A DNA stretch of 64,000 nt from Paenibacillus mesophilus (GTDB lineage: Bacteria > Bacillota > Bacilli > Paenibacillales > NBRC-103111): the NCBI RefSeq assembly GCF_005938385.1, contig NZ_VCRA01000012.1:62001-126000 (forward strand). Direction: 5' to 3'. The translations under genes were made by a program, and so were the position numbers. This document shows positions 8,378 to 17,279 of the stretch, one piece after another (the first letter of the stretch is position 1; every line of letters begins with the position of its first letter). Under the pieces are notes generated by a model that saw nothing but the letters and a program-made list of their open reading frames with translations, searched no databases and was not told the DNA's origin.

Positions 8378-10012
8378 TCACGCGTCCCCCGTCTGTTTCT
8401 TCCGATACTCGGCCGGCGATTGTCCGAACGCCTTCTTGAACACTTTGCTGAAATATTTCTCGTCCTCGTAGCCGGTCATATGGGCGATCTGCACGATTTT
8501 GAGCGCCGGGTTAAGCAGCAGCGTCTTCGCCCTCTCCATCCGGTGGCGCAGCAGAAAGTCGCTGATCGTCTCCCCGAACTCCTGCTTGAACCGGCGGGAG
8601 ACGTATTCCCGGCTCAAATAAAAGTGCGCGGCGACCTCCTGCACGCTGATGTCCTGATCGACCCGGCTTTGCAGGTAGCGGGCGATTTCGTAGATCAAAT
8701 GGTTTTCCTGCTGCGTCACCTTGCGGACGAGCTCGGCCAGCCGTACGAGGCTGCCGGTCATTTCCTCCTGCCACAGATCGAGGGAAAGCTCTCCCCGTTC
8801 ATTCAGCGGGATAGGCAGCACCGCCGTTTCGAGCGGAAGGCGCAGTTCCGCGTCGTCGCCGGGGAAAAAGTCTTTCACCCAGCGCGATTTCAGCACCTGG
8901 AACTCGTGTCTCCACAGCTCCAGATGCTCCATCGTGACGACGTCCTTCTTGCGCACCTCGTCGATCCACGAATGAACCGCCTCCTCGATCTTCTCCTTGC
9001 TGGAGCTCCGGATCGCCAGTCGGACCCGGTCCTCGAAATCGCTCATGTGCAGCTCCGCGGGATGCGGCGCATCCTTCGGATCGAACGCGCGGACCCAGGT
9101 TGAGCGCTTCAGCAAATTGCGCTGCCTAAGCACGGCATCAGCTTCTTCGTACGATTCCTTGACCCCTGCGGGGAACGGGTGAACGCACCCGAGCCCGAAC
9201 TCCACCCGCGTATGAAAAGTCCGGCTCAAGCCGTCGTTGATCGATTCGAGCACGCGCGACGACCGCTCCGGGCTGCCCCAATGCAGCAGCACGATCGGGT
9301 GACGGTTGTTCCAGAAGCGGAAGGCGATGCCTTGTCTCGGCGAGCCGCCGTTTGGGTTCAGCAGCTCGTTGCAAATGTTCGTCAAGCTGAACAGCAGCAG
9401 ATCGGTATGGGTCGCAAACTTGTCGCGCAGCTTGCCGTGCAGCGTATCGGTCGCGATGAGGCTCACCCGGCACGAAACGCCCTCGGCGAGCTCCGGAAAC
9501 TCTTGGGCGAACGACATTTTCTCGGCGAAATAAGAGCCGGGCTCCCCGATCAGGTTCGACAGCAGCTTGTCGTAATAAACCGGGCGCAGTGAATTGATGC
9601 GCATCGACCGCGTCTGCGATTCGAGCCGCTCCCGCTCCTCGTCGTTCCAGTTGCGGAGCGCCTTCTCGGTAATGTCCAGCAGCTGCTCGGCGTCGATCGG
9701 CTTGAGCAAATAGTCCATCCCGCCGTATTTGACCGCCCCCCGGACGTAATCGAAATCGTCGTGGCCGCTGATGACGATCGTTTTGCACGCGGGCGCGTTT
9801 TCCTTGATCCAGCGAAGCAGGGAGATGCCGTCCATGTTCGGCATCATCATATCCGTATAGACGACCTGCGGGCGTTCCGTCTCGATCAAGGAAACGGCCG
9901 AGGCGCCGTCCGCCGCTTCCAGAACGGTATCGACGCCCAAGGCGCTCCAGTCCAGCAGCAGCTTGATCGCGTCTCTCACATGCTTCTCGTCATCCACGAT
10001 TAGTACTTTCAT
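8378..10012 (-). CDS. YesN-like response regulator (REC - AraC HTH)
   Basis: A 544-residue regulator. The receiver domain (residues 1-~120) has the VDDEKHVRDAI start and the phospho-acceptor Asp in VVYTDMMMPNMDG; a long central region of unknown fold follows. A C-terminal AraC-type double helix-turn-helix (~440-540) has VQEVAAHFYLSREYVSRRF and IVQIAHMTGYEDEKYFSKVF. Such regulators control carbohydrate ABC importers in Bacillus and Paenibacillus. The start overlaps the end of the sensor kinase gene by 23 bp, so the two are translationally coupled. The divergent sugar importer at 11976 is the obvious target. Confidence 0.93.
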   Translation of the reverse strand: MKVLIVDDEKHVRDAIKLLLDWSALGVDTVLEAADGASAVSLIETERPQVVYTDMMMPNMDGISLLRWIKENAPACKTIVISGHDDFDYVRGAVKYGGMDYLLKPIDAEQLLDITEKALRNWNDEERERLESQTRSMRINSLRPVYYDKLLSNLIGEPGSYFAEKMSFAQEFPELAEGVSCRVSLIATDTLHGKLRDKFATHTDLLLFSLTNICNELLNPNGGSPRQGIAFRFWNNRHPIVLLHWGSPERSSRVLESINDGLSRTFHTRVEFGLGCVHPFPAGVKESYEEADAVLRQRNLLKRSTWVRAFDPKDAPHPAELHMSDFEDRVRLAIRSSSKEKIEEAVHSWIDEVRKKDVVTMEHLELWRHEFQVLKSRWVKDFFPGDDAELRLPLETAVLPIPLNERGELSLDLWQEEMTGSLVRLAELVRKVTQQENHLIYEIARYLQSRVDQDISVQEVAAHFYLSREYVSRRFKQEFGETISDFLLRHRMERAKTLLLNPALKIVQIAHMTGYEDEKYFSKVFKKAFGQSPAEYRKKQTGDA

Positions 10013-11855
10013 CTTGGGCCTCCTTCCCTTCCGCCGGAATCGTCATCGTCACCTTGAAGCCGTGCGGCTTCGTTTCCTCGATGTGCATATCCGCCTTGTT
10101 GCCGTAAAACAATTTCAATCTGGATAAAACGTTGAGCAGCCCGATTCCGCCGCCGTCCGCTTCCTCCGATTCCGTATCGATCCCTTTGCCCGCCCTGCGC
10201 AGCAGCTGGCGCATTTCATTCAGCCGGTCGGGGCCGGGACCTTTGCCGTTGTCTTCTACCGATATCGTGATAAGGCCGTCTTCGGTAAAGCCGCTGCGGA
10301 TCACCACAGCGCCTTCGGTTCCGGACGCCGGATCGAAGCCGTGCTTGAAATAATTTTCGACGATCGGCTGAAGCGTCATTTTCGGCAATTCCGCGTAAAG
10401 CGTGCCTTCGTCCAGCTCTAGCGTCAAGGCTACCTTTTCGTCAAAACGGCTGCGCTGCAGCTCCACATACGAACGGATATGATCGATTTCTTTGGCGAGC
10501 GGCACCGACGTTTCGGCCGTGTTCATGCTGTACCGCATCATTTTGCCGAGCGACGAGATCAGCTTGTAAATGTTCGGAGCGTTCATCTGAAGCGCAAGCG
10601 TCCCGATCGACTGCAAAGCATTGTACAAAAAGTGCGGGTTGATCTGCGCCTGGAGCGCCTTCAGCTGATTCGTCCGGTTCGCGAGCTCGAGCCGGTATTC
10701 CTTGACGATCAGGTTGTTGATATGCTGCATCATCGACCGGAAGCGGGCGGCGAGCAGACCGAATTCGTCCTTGCGCTTCATGTCGATGTCGACGTTCATA
10801 TTGCCCTTCTGGATCGCTCCGATATAGCCGATCAGACGTTTGATCGGAGCCGTGAACAGGAAGGCGACGCCGACGGTCACGACGATCGAGAGCAGCGAGA
10901 AAGCCGCGAGCACGAACGTGTTGATGCGGGTCAAATCGCGGGCCTGCTTGTACAGCACCTCGTCCGGAATCCGCTTGACGATCGTCCAATCCAAATAATT
11001 CGTCTTCAGCTTATCGTACACTTGCACGCCCTTGAAGCCGTCGCCGTCCCAGAACACGCTGCCGACCTGCTCCGGCCGAGCTAGAAGATCGGACACCCAG
11101 CCTTCCTCCGGCCGGTTCCCCCATAGCTTCTCGTCAGGACCGTATATGACGTAGCCTGATGAATCCAGTATGTACAGTTGCTCGCGTTTCGTATCGTACA
11201 AGCTTTCGGCCATGGCGCGGAGCCCTTGCATATTGATGTCGACGGACAGGATGCCGAGCTCCTCGGTCAAAGGGACTCTCCGGATGCTGCGGTGCATCGT
11301 CATGACCGTCGCCGGCTCGATATATGCGGTCGGGGCGAAGCCGTAGTCATGGCTGCGGTGCGGAGGCTGCACGGCAACCTCGGCCTTGCCCAGCTCGGGT
11401 CGGAACGTTTGTGCGGATTCCGGCACTCTTTTGAGCAGGGCGTTGATCATCAAGTACGGCTGCTTGGCAAGCTCCACATACAAATAAACCTGATAGATGT
11501 CCGGCATCACATTGGCCATATGCATAAGCGCGCGGTACGTCTCCTTGTCGCTCAAGTAGTCGGTCGCACCGGTCTCGATGTTGGCGTTCAGCTTGGCGTC
11601 GTTGTACACCGCAAGCGTCGTCTGGTGGATCGTGTCCATATAATGGCGGATGTTTTCTCTGCCTTGAACGAGCAGCGCGGACGTGACCCCGATTCTCTCC
11701 TGCGTAATCGTCCGTTTCGTATACCAGTAAGTGAGGAAGATCGACGTAGACAGCGGCACGATGACCGCGGCCAGCAGGAAGGCGATCAATTTGTTGCGTA
11801 TGCTTGTCCGGAACAAGGAGAGGATCAGCTCGCTTTCGCATGAGTCTTCGACCAA
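9990..11855 (-). CDS. YesM-like sensor histidine kinase
   Basis: A 621-residue membrane sensor kinase. A transmembrane helix near residues 25-45 is followed by an extracytoplasmic dCache-like region (~50-295), a second helix (~300-325), a HAMP domain, the His_kinase core LQAQINPHFLYNALQSIG (the phosphorylated His lies in NPHFLYN) and a GHKL ATPase with VENYFKHGFDP and SVEDNGKGP. It probably senses an extracellular sugar, directly or through the nearby binding protein. The longest frame starts at TTG 11855; a downstream TTG near 11818 is an alternative. A putative operator at 11870 lies just upstream of it. Confidence 0.92.
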   Translation of the reverse strand: MVEDSCESELILSLFRTSIRNKLIAFLLAAVIVPLSTSIFLTYWYTKRTITQERIGVTSALLVQGRENIRHYMDTIHQTTLAVYNDAKLNANIETGATDYLSDKETYRALMHMANVMPDIYQVYLYVELAKQPYLMINALLKRVPESAQTFRPELGKAEVAVQPPHRSHDYGFAPTAYIEPATVMTMHRSIRRVPLTEELGILSVDINMQGLRAMAESLYDTKREQLYILDSSGYVIYGPDEKLWGNRPEEGWVSDLLARPEQVGSVFWDGDGFKGVQVYDKLKTNYLDWTIVKRIPDEVLYKQARDLTRINTFVLAAFSLLSIVVTVGVAFLFTAPIKRLIGYIGAIQKGNMNVDIDMKRKDEFGLLAARFRSMMQHINNLIVKEYRLELANRTNQLKALQAQINPHFLYNALQSIGTLALQMNAPNIYKLISSLGKMMRYSMNTAETSVPLAKEIDHIRSYVELQRSRFDEKVALTLELDEGTLYAELPKMTLQPIVENYFKHGFDPASGTEGAVVIRSGFTEDGLITISVEDNGKGPGPDRLNEMRQLLRRAGKGIDTESEEADGGGIGLLNVLSRLKLFYGNKADMHIEETKPHGFKVTMTIPAEGKEAQDESTNRG

Positions 11856-11869
11856 CTTACGTCATCAGG

Positions 11870-11925
11870 TTCCACCTATTACGTCACGAACTTCCGTTTA
11901 AGGCGATCCGGTTCCTGTTTACAAT
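11870..11925 (+). promoter_or_regulatory. putative YesN operator plus -10 upstream of the permease operon
   Basis: TTCCACCTATT at 11870-11880 is repeated exactly at 13764-13774. In both places a TTTACAAT (TACAAT -10 box) follows at a fixed distance, 50 and 51 bp from the start of the motif. Neither promoter has a convincing -35 hexamer, as expected of an activator-dependent promoter. Assignment to the adjacent YesN-like regulator is inference. Confidence 0.5.
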
Positions 11926-11975
11926 ATTTATAAAAGGCACTAGTTCAACCTATATAGAAAGAGGAGGTCGATACC

Positions 11976-12860
11976 ATGAAACGGAGCAAAAGACTTGCAG
12001 ACTTGTCGCTCCAAGCCGTTTTCGTCGGGCCGGCGGCGATTGCGTTCGTGCTGATCGTGCTCGTTCCGTTCGTCATGAGCATTTACTACTCGTTTACGGA
12101 ATGGAACGGAGTGAGCTCCGACGTCAAGTGGATCGGCATCGCCAATTATAAAACCATCTTAACCGATGACAAAGCATTTCTCCACTCCTTCGGGTTCACC
12201 GCGCGGTTTACGCTGGCAAGCGTCGTGCTGACGAACGCGCTCGGCTTCCTGCTCGCGCTGCTGCTGACGCAGGCGCTGAAGACGCGCAACTTGTTGCGGA
12301 CGATCTTCTTCATGCCGAATGTCATCGGCGGACTGCTGCTCGGCTTCATCTGGCAGTTTATATTTGTGAAAGGGTTCGCCACGATCGGCGAATTGACGGG
12401 CATCGGGTTCTTCAACCTGCCCTGGCTCGGAGACGAGACGACGGCCTTCTGGGGGCTCGTCATCGTCAGCGTCTGGCAAGGGGCCGGCTACTTGATGATT
12501 ATCTACATCGCCGCTCTGAACAACGTGCCGAAGGACGTCATCGAAGCGGCGCGCATCGACGGGGCCAGCCGGATGCAGATGCTGCGGCAAATTACGGTTC
12601 CGCTCATTATGCCGGCCGTTACGGTCTGCTTGTTCCTGGCCATCTCCTGGGCGTTCAAAATGTTCGACCTGAACATGTCGCTGACGAAGGGCGGTCCGTT
12701 CGGCTCGACGGAATCGATCGCGCTGAACATTTACCAGGATGCGTTCCGCAACAATATGCTCGGCCTCGGCTCGGCCAAATCGGTCATCTTCTTCGCCGCG
12801 GTCGCTCTCGTGACCTTGCTGCAGGTCAGCTTTACGAAGAAAAGGGAGGTGGAGGTGTGA
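11976..12860 (+). CDS. ABC sugar transporter permease (MalF/UgpA type)
   Basis: A 294-residue inner-membrane permease with about six transmembrane helices. The EAA loop is visible: EAARIDGASRMQMLRQITVPLIMP (residues ~188-211), where the ATPase docks. It pairs with the permease at 12860 (TGATG overlap) and the lipoprotein at 13878 as a carbohydrate importer. No ATPase is encoded here; the multitask ATPase at 49141 or another MsmX-type protein could serve. The ATG start is preceded by GAGGAGG. The operon is divergent from the YesMN genes and probably controlled by them. Confidence 0.93.
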   Translation: MKRSKRLADLSLQAVFVGPAAIAFVLIVLVPFVMSIYYSFTEWNGVSSDVKWIGIANYKTILTDDKAFLHSFGFTARFTLASVVLTNALGFLLALLLTQALKTRNLLRTIFFMPNVIGGLLLGFIWQFIFVKGFATIGELTGIGFFNLPWLGDETTAFWGLVIVSVWQGAGYLMIIYIAALNNVPKDVIEAARIDGASRMQMLRQITVPLIMPAVTVCLFLAISWAFKMFDLNMSLTKGGPFGSTESIALNIYQDAFRNNMLGLGSAKSVIFFAAVALVTLLQVSFTKKREVEV

Positions 12861-13696
12861 TGGAGACCCGTTCGAACTACTCGTCCCGCACGCTTGTCCT
12901 GGAGCTGCTGGCTTTGGCGCTCGCTCTGCTGTTCCTCGTCCCGTTCTATTTCGTCATCGTCAACTCGGTGAAAAGCTTCGGGGATCTGCTCGTCAATTCC
13001 GCCGGCCTCCCGAAATCGCTGCACTTCGAAAATTTTTCCCGCGTATGGGAAATTACGAAGTTTCCTAAAGTATTCGCGAACTCGCTCATCATTACGCTCG
13101 CGAGCAACGTCGGACTCGTCGTCATCAGCGCGATGGCCGCCTACCGGATGGTCCGCGTGCCGAGCCGGTTCAACAAGCTGCTGTTTCTCGGCTTCGTCTC
13201 GGCGATGGTCATTCCGTTCCAGTCGGTCATGATCCCGCTCGTCCGCGTCGCCGATTGGCTGAACTTGATGGACAGCATTCCCGGACTCGTCATTTGTTAT
13301 TTCGGGTTCGGGGTATCGCTTAACCTGTTTCTGTATCACGGCTTCGTCAAGTCGATCCCGCGCGAAATCGAGGAATCGGCGGTCGTGGACGGCTGCTCGC
13401 CGTTCGGCGTCTTCTGGCGGATCGTATTCCCGCTGCTGAAGCCGATGACCGTAACGGTCGTGCTGCTGAACAGCTTGTGGATCTGGAACGACTTCCTGCT
13501 GCCGCTGCTCATCTTGTCGAGCCCGGATTTGCGGACGATTCCGCTCGCGACGTATTCCTTCTTCGGGCAATATACGAAGCAGTGGGATTTGGCACTGGCC
13601 GGTCTCGTGCTCAGCGTTACGCCGATCGTGCTGTTTTTCCTGGCGATGCAGCGCCACATTATCGAAGGGATTACGGCCGGCTCGGTGAAAGGGTAA
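12860..13696 (+). CDS. ABC sugar transporter permease (MalG/UgpE type)
   Basis: A 278-residue permease, second half of the importer. The EAA loop reads EIEESAVVDGCSPFGVFWRIVFPLLKP at residues ~170-196. The C-terminus IIEGITAGSVKG is the standard MalG-type ending. I use ATG 12860, which shares the TGATG junction with the upstream stop and has GGAGG 4 nt before it; GTG 12857 is too close to that RBS. A palindromic repeat begins right at the stop codon. Confidence 0.92.
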   Translation: METRSNYSSRTLVLELLALALALLFLVPFYFVIVNSVKSFGDLLVNSAGLPKSLHFENFSRVWEITKFPKVFANSLIITLASNVGLVVISAMAAYRMVRVPSRFNKLLFLGFVSAMVIPFQSVMIPLVRVADWLNLMDSIPGLVICYFGFGVSLNLFLYHGFVKSIPREIEESAVVDGCSPFGVFWRIVFPLLKPMTVTVVLLNSLWIWNDFLLPLLILSSPDLRTIPLATYSFFGQYTKQWDLALAGLVLSVTPIVLFFLAMQRHIIEGITAGSVKG

Positions 13697-13752
13697 GGAA
13701 CTTTACGGAGTAACGGTCAGTCATAGTGGTAATTCCGATAAAGTTCCTAAGC
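13695..13752. repeat. palindromic repeat, copy 2 (AGGAACTTTA-CGGAAT family)
   Basis: The arms AAGGAACTTTA-CGGAGTAAC and GTAATTCCG-ATAAAGTTCCTAA enclose a ~15-nt loop. The arm sequence matches the palindrome at 3129-3172. Like that copy it starts at the end of a coding gene, here between the second permease and the binding protein. Confidence 0.65.
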
Positions 13753-13763
13753 GGTTCACAAAA

Positions 13764-13820
13764 TTCCACCTATTCGTTCATCGGCGTACGTGTCGGTCGC
13801 AGGGGCAGGCGGTTTACAAT
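13764..13820 (+). promoter_or_regulatory. putative YesN operator plus -10 upstream of the binding-protein gene
   Basis: TTCCACCTATT (13764-13774) and TACAAT (13815-13820), 51 bp apart start to start, repeat the arrangement at 11870-11925. It would give the lipoprotein gene its own regulated promoter and so a higher expression level than the permeases. Confidence 0.5.
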
Positions 13821-13877
13821 GCAGATAGAAATACCAAATCAAATTCGGGGCAACTTACAAAAAGGGAGGAACTTTAG

Positions 13878-15176
13878 ATGAACAAACGTTTCGCGTTTCT
13901 CGGCTTGATCTCCGTCCTGCTTGTCTCCATCGTAGCTGCGGGATGCAGCAAAAAAGAAGAAGCTTCCGGAACCGGTACGGGCGGCGACGCCGGAAAGAAA
14001 AACGTAACGATCAAAATGTTCCAGTTCAAGGTGGAAATCGCCGAGCAGCTGGCGAAGCTCGCGAAGGAATACGAGAAAGAAAATCCGGGCGTCAAAATCC
14101 AGATCGACACGGTCGGCGGAGGAGCCGATTACGGCGCGGCGCTGAAGGCGAAGTTCAGCTCCGGCGACAAGCCGGACATTTTCAACAACGGCGGCTTCAC
14201 CGATCTCGATCTGTGGCTCGAGCATCTGGAAGATTTGTCCGACCAGCCTTGGGTGAAAGACCTCGTCGAAGCTTCCAAGGAGCCGATGACGAAAAACGGC
14301 AAGCTGTACGGTCAACCGCTTAACCTGGAAGGCTACGGCTTCATCTACAACAAAGAGCTGTTCGCGCAAGCCGGCATCACCGAGCTGCCGAAGACGCTGA
14401 CCCAGCTGGAAGAAGCGGCCAAGAAGCTGCAAGCGAAAGGCATTACGCCATTCGTGAACGGCTACGGCGAGTGGTGGGTGCTCGGCAACCATTTCGTCAA
14501 CCTTCCGTTCGCTTACCAGTCGAACCCGAATACGTTCATCGACGGCTTGAATAAAGGCACGGCGAAGATCGCCGGCAACGAAACGTTCAACAACTGGGTG
14601 AAGCTGTTCGACCTGCAGCTGAAATACGGCAACGCCAACCCGCTGCAAACCGACTACAACACGCAAGTAACGACGTTCGCGACAGGCAAGGCGGCTATGA
14701 CGCAGCAGGGCAACTGGACGCAGGTGCAGCTGACCAAGACGAACCCGAACCTGAAGGTAGGCTTCCTGCCGATGCCGATCAGCGATGACGCGGCGGCAAG
14801 CGACAAGCTGCCGGTAGGCGTACCGAACAACTGGGTCATCAACAAAAACTCCGCCGTCAAGGACGAGGCGAAGAAGTTCCTTAACTGGATGGTAACGTCT
14901 GACGTCGGCAAAAAATATATTACCCAAGAGTTCAAGTTCATCCCGGCGTTCAAAACGATTACGGCCGACGAAGCGACGCTCGGACCTTTGGCCGCGGATA
15001 TTATGAAATACGTCAAGGACAACAAGACGCTCAGCTGGAACTGGTTCAAGTTCCCGGGAGGCGAAGCGTCGAGCAAGAAGTTCGCCGATGCGATGCAAGC
15101 CTATGTCGCCAAGAAGATGACAAAGGAGCAAATGTTCGACGAATTCCAGAAAACGTGGGACAGCTTGAAGAAATAA
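13878..15176 (+). CDS. extracellular sugar-binding lipoprotein (ABC importer)
   Basis: A 432-residue solute-binding protein of the carbohydrate cluster. A signal peptide ends in a lipobox (LLVSIVAAGC, Cys at residue ~22), so it is a membrane-anchored lipoprotein facing outward. The mature part has the typical SBP layout, with VKIQIDTVGGGADYGAALKA near residue 75 and DKPDIFNNGGF near 98. It has its own promoter and operator-like site and is followed by a terminator. It should deliver a sugar or oligosaccharide to the permeases at 11976/12860. The sugar cannot be told from sequence. Confidence 0.93.
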   Translation: MNKRFAFLGLISVLLVSIVAAGCSKKEEASGTGTGGDAGKKNVTIKMFQFKVEIAEQLAKLAKEYEKENPGVKIQIDTVGGGADYGAALKAKFSSGDKPDIFNNGGFTDLDLWLEHLEDLSDQPWVKDLVEASKEPMTKNGKLYGQPLNLEGYGFIYNKELFAQAGITELPKTLTQLEEAAKKLQAKGITPFVNGYGEWWVLGNHFVNLPFAYQSNPNTFIDGLNKGTAKIAGNETFNNWVKLFDLQLKYGNANPLQTDYNTQVTTFATGKAAMTQQGNWTQVQLTKTNPNLKVGFLPMPISDDAAASDKLPVGVPNNWVINKNSAVKDEAKKFLNWMVTSDVGKKYITQEFKFIPAFKTITADEATLGPLAADIMKYVKDNKTLSWNWFKFPGGEASSKKFADAMQAYVAKKMTKEQMFDEFQKTWDSLKK

Positions 15177-15200
15177 GGAAGCTTCCCAGGCGAAGCGTGA

Positions 15201-15232
15201 AACCCGGAGAGACGTGCTTTCCGGGTTTTTTG
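15201..15232 (+). terminator. Rho-independent terminator of the importer operon
   Basis: AACCCGGA and TCCGGGTT arms with a ~12-nt loop are followed by TTTTTG, 24 bp after the binding-protein stop. Confidence 0.8.
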
Positions 15233-15280
15233 CCTGTTTAGGAAATTATGCGAAGCCAATTTCTGCGGATAACGGGGGCT

Positions 15281-15331
15281 CCCCCAGAAGTAATCGGAAT
15301 AATCTACGAAGCAGAACTTCACTTCTGGGGG
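15281..15331 (+). repeat. 51-bp CCCC...GGGG hairpin repeat (single)
   Basis: CCCCCAGAAGTAATCGGAAT...ACTTCTGGGGG forms a stem with a conserved middle (ATAATCTACGAAGCAGAACTTC). It is the same family and length as the units at 21333, 21399, 47009, 47074, 47140 and 47205. Confidence 0.8.
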
Positions 15332-15437
15332 ACTTGTTCCGTTCTTTTGCCGATAGCTGGGCGGATGAGGCGGATGAGGCCAAGCTTGATGAAGGCGAAG
15401 GAAAGAGGTATTATGGACGAAAAGGAGAGAATGAACC

Positions 15438-15779
15438 ATGTCTGCGTTGCCAAATTGCCCGAAATGCAATTCTTCATACACATACGAAGATGGAAGCCAG
15501 TTGGTGTGCCCGGAATGCGCCCATGAGTGGATATCGGGATCGGAACCCGACAAAAGCGAAGATCAAAAGGTTGTCAAAGATGCGAATGGAACTATTTTAA
15601 ACGACGGCGATTCTGTAGCCGTAATCAAAGACCTGAAAGTAAAAGGAAGCTCATCGGTTATCAAAATGGGCACAAGAGTAAAGCATATACGTTTGGTTGA
15701 CGGAGATCATGATATCGACTGCAAAATCGATGGCTTTGGAGCGATGAAGTTAAAATCCGAGTTTGTCAAAAAGATTTAA
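15438..15779 (+). CDS. PhnA/YjdM-like zinc-ribbon protein
   Basis: A 113-residue protein. The N-terminal zinc ribbon CPKC (residues 7-10) ... CPEC (24-27) is followed by the PhnA/YjdM C-terminal domain ([17 protein letters not shown]). Despite the historical name, the family has no proven role in phosphonate uptake. The start at 15438 follows AAAGGAGAGAATGAACC. GC content is lower than in neighbouring genes. It is monocistronic, followed by a hairpin and T-run at 15786-15820. Confidence 0.88.
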   Translation: MSALPNCPKCNSSYTYEDGSQLVCPECAHEWISGSEPDKSEDQKVVKDANGTILNDGDSVAVIKDLKVKGSSSVIKMGTRVKHIRLVDGDHDIDCKIDGFGAMKLKSEFVKKI

Positions 15780-15784
15780 AAGTT

Positions 15785-15821
15785 CGGCCTCTCGTCCCTT
15801 GCGACGGGAGTTTTTTTATCG
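15785..15821 (+). terminator. terminator after phnA-like gene
   Basis: An imperfect stem (CTCTCGTC / GACGGGAG) with a short loop is followed by seven T residues. Confidence 0.6.
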
Positions 15822-15910
15822 ATAAAAAATGGGTAAGTTCACTAAAAAACTAAAGCGAAACGAGGTTTACATAGACGCTTGTTCTATGAAAGTACCTTAT
15901 GGGTAAAGCA

Positions 15911-15940
15911 GGAAACATGACTAGGCTATTGTCATACACT
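15911..15940 (+). promoter_or_regulatory. possible sigma-E type promoter of cotJ operon
   Basis: CATACACT at 15933-15940 matches the sigma-E -10 consensus (CATACANT). A weak -35 candidate GGAAACA lies 15 nt upstream. B. subtilis cotJ is sigma-E dependent, which supports the reading; the -35 match is poor. Confidence 0.4.
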
Positions 15941-15988
15941 AGGGGAGAGGACTTTGCATGGCAGCCAATTCGTAAAGGAGGAATCAAC

Positions 15989-16198
15989 TTGATCAACCCG
16001 CAACTGCGAACGTACCGTCCGTTTGTCGGCCCGTTCGATCCGTGTCCGCCCGTACGAGTGAAAACCTATATCATACCGCCCAACTTGACGATGCCGTTCC
16101 AGCCTCCGGATTTGCCGCAGTTTACCCCGAGTGAGGCGCTAAGGCTCGGAACGCTGTGGCCGGCCTATTACAGCCCCTACGAGAGCAGGAGATGTTAA
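15989..16198 (+). CDS. cotJA: spore coat-associated protein CotJA
   Basis: About 69 residues, proline- and tyrosine-rich (RPFVGPFDPCPPVRVKTYIIPP), the CotJA hallmark. The TTG start at 15989 is chosen because a perfect AAAGGAGG lies 8 nt upstream; the longer frame from 15899 would put that RBS inside the gene. First gene of the cotJABC operon, 3 bp before cotJB. CotJ proteins form an inner spore-coat complex assembled early in the mother cell. Confidence 0.88.
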   Translation: MINPQLRTYRPFVGPFDPCPPVRVKTYIIPPNLTMPFQPPDLPQFTPSEALRLGTLWPAYYSPYESRRC

Positions 16199-16201
16199 GT
16201 G

Positions 16202-16465
16202 ATGGAGAACACAGTCGACCCGAAATATTACGAGCTGATGTGCAGGCTGCAGGAGACGGACTTCGTCCTGATCGAGCTGACCCTTTACCTCGACACGCAT
16301 CCCGACGATATGAATGCGATCCAGCAGTTCAACCAGATGGCGATGCTCCGGCGGCAGATCGCCTTCGACTTCGAGCAGCAGTTCGGTCCGCTGCTGCAAT
16401 ACGGACATAGCTTCAGCCGGTACCCGTGGGATTGGAAAAACGATCCTTGGCCGTGGCAAGTCTGA
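16202..16465 (+). CDS. cotJB: spore coat protein CotJB
   Basis: An 87-residue protein. The pattern YYELMCRLQETDFVLIELTLYLDTHPDD and the tryptophan-rich end WDWKNDPWPWQV match CotJB. ATG 16202 is preferred to GTG 16199 because AGGAG ends 10 nt before it. It lies between cotJA and cotJC and is expected to be needed for CotJA/CotJC assembly into the coat. Confidence 0.9.
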   Translation: MENTVDPKYYELMCRLQETDFVLIELTLYLDTHPDDMNAIQQFNQMAMLRRQIAFDFEQQFGPLLQYGHSFSRYPWDWKNDPWPWQV

Positions 16466-16577
16466 AGGCTGTCCGCCTTTGTCGGGCGCCCCGTGCGGCC
16501 GGCCTACACATAAACGGTACGACGAGCATAAGCGATGCGACCATGCGGAAGCAGAGCAGGGCGGAGGAACGGTATAC

Positions 16578-17147
16578 ATGTGGATTTATGAGAAGAAGCT
16601 GCAGTATCCGGTGAGGGTAAGCAAATGCGATCCGCGTATGGCCAAATTTTTGCTTGAGCAATACGGCGGGGCGGACGGGGAGCTGGCTGCGGCGCTGCGC
16701 TATTTGAATCAGCGGTACTCGATTCCGGATAAGGTGATCGGGTTGCTGACGGATATCGGAACGGAGGAGTTTGCCCACCTAGAGATGATCGCCACGATGG
16801 TTTACAAGCTGACGAAGGACGCTTCGCCGCAGCAAATGGAAGAGGCAGGCCTGGGCGCGAATTTTGCCAGCCACGACCACGCGCTGTTCTATCAGAACGC
16901 CGCCGGCGTGCCTTGGACCGCATCCTATATTCAGGCGAAGGGCGACCCGATCGCCGACCTGTACGAGGACATAGCGGCTGAGGAGAAAGCGCGGGCGACA
17001 TACCAGTGGCTGATCGATATGACCGACGACGTCGACCTGCAGGACGGCTTGAAGTTTTTGCGAGAGCGGGAAATTATTCATTCGCTCCGTTTCCGCGAAG
17101 CGGTGGAAATTTTGAAGGCGGACCGGGACGCGCAAAAAGTATATTGA
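16578..17147 (+). CDS. cotJC: CotJC, manganese-catalase-like spore coat protein
   Basis: A 189-residue ferritin-like four-helix protein of the Mn-catalase family. The metal-binding pattern is visible: E in ADGELAAALRY, EEFAHLE (residues ~65-71), and E/H in EEKARATYQW and REREIIHSLRF. Such proteins can disproportionate hydrogen peroxide with a dinuclear Mn centre. ATG 16578 follows GGAGGAACGG. An open frame continues upstream to 16314 across cotJB, but that part is a shadow. An unusual ~110-bp spacer separates it from cotJB. Confidence 0.93.
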   Translation: MWIYEKKLQYPVRVSKCDPRMAKFLLEQYGGADGELAAALRYLNQRYSIPDKVIGLLTDIGTEEFAHLEMIATMVYKLTKDASPQQMEEAGLGANFASHDHALFYQNAAGVPWTASYIQAKGDPIADLYEDIAAEEKARATYQWLIDMTDDVDLQDGLKFLREREIIHSLRFREAVEILKADRDAQKVY

Positions 17148-17211
17148 GTTGACGCTCATCCCGCCGGCTTGCGCCTGCGGGATTGCGCCTGTCAGAGGAA
17201 TTTTCTCCATC

Positions 17212-17257
17212 TTGTATAATCGCGGGCATTCGGATTATAATAAGAACATACGTTCGT
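17212..17257 (+). promoter_or_regulatory. promoter with LexA (SOS) box
   Basis: TTGTAT (17212-17217), an 18-nt spacer and TATAAT (17236-17241) form a sigma-A promoter. Immediately downstream, GAACATACGTTCG (17244-17256) matches the Bacillus LexA/DinR box CGAACATATGTTCG in all but one or two positions. It covers the expected start of transcription, so LexA would block it. The controlled genes are 17280 and the polymerase at 17675. Confidence 0.82.
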
Positions 17258-17279
17258 ATTATAACGGAGGTGCTACAAG

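Noticed and set aside
16314-16577. N-terminal extension of CotJC
   Set aside because: The stretch overlaps cotJB in another frame and has Arg/Ser-rich shadow composition; a good RBS precedes ATG 16578.
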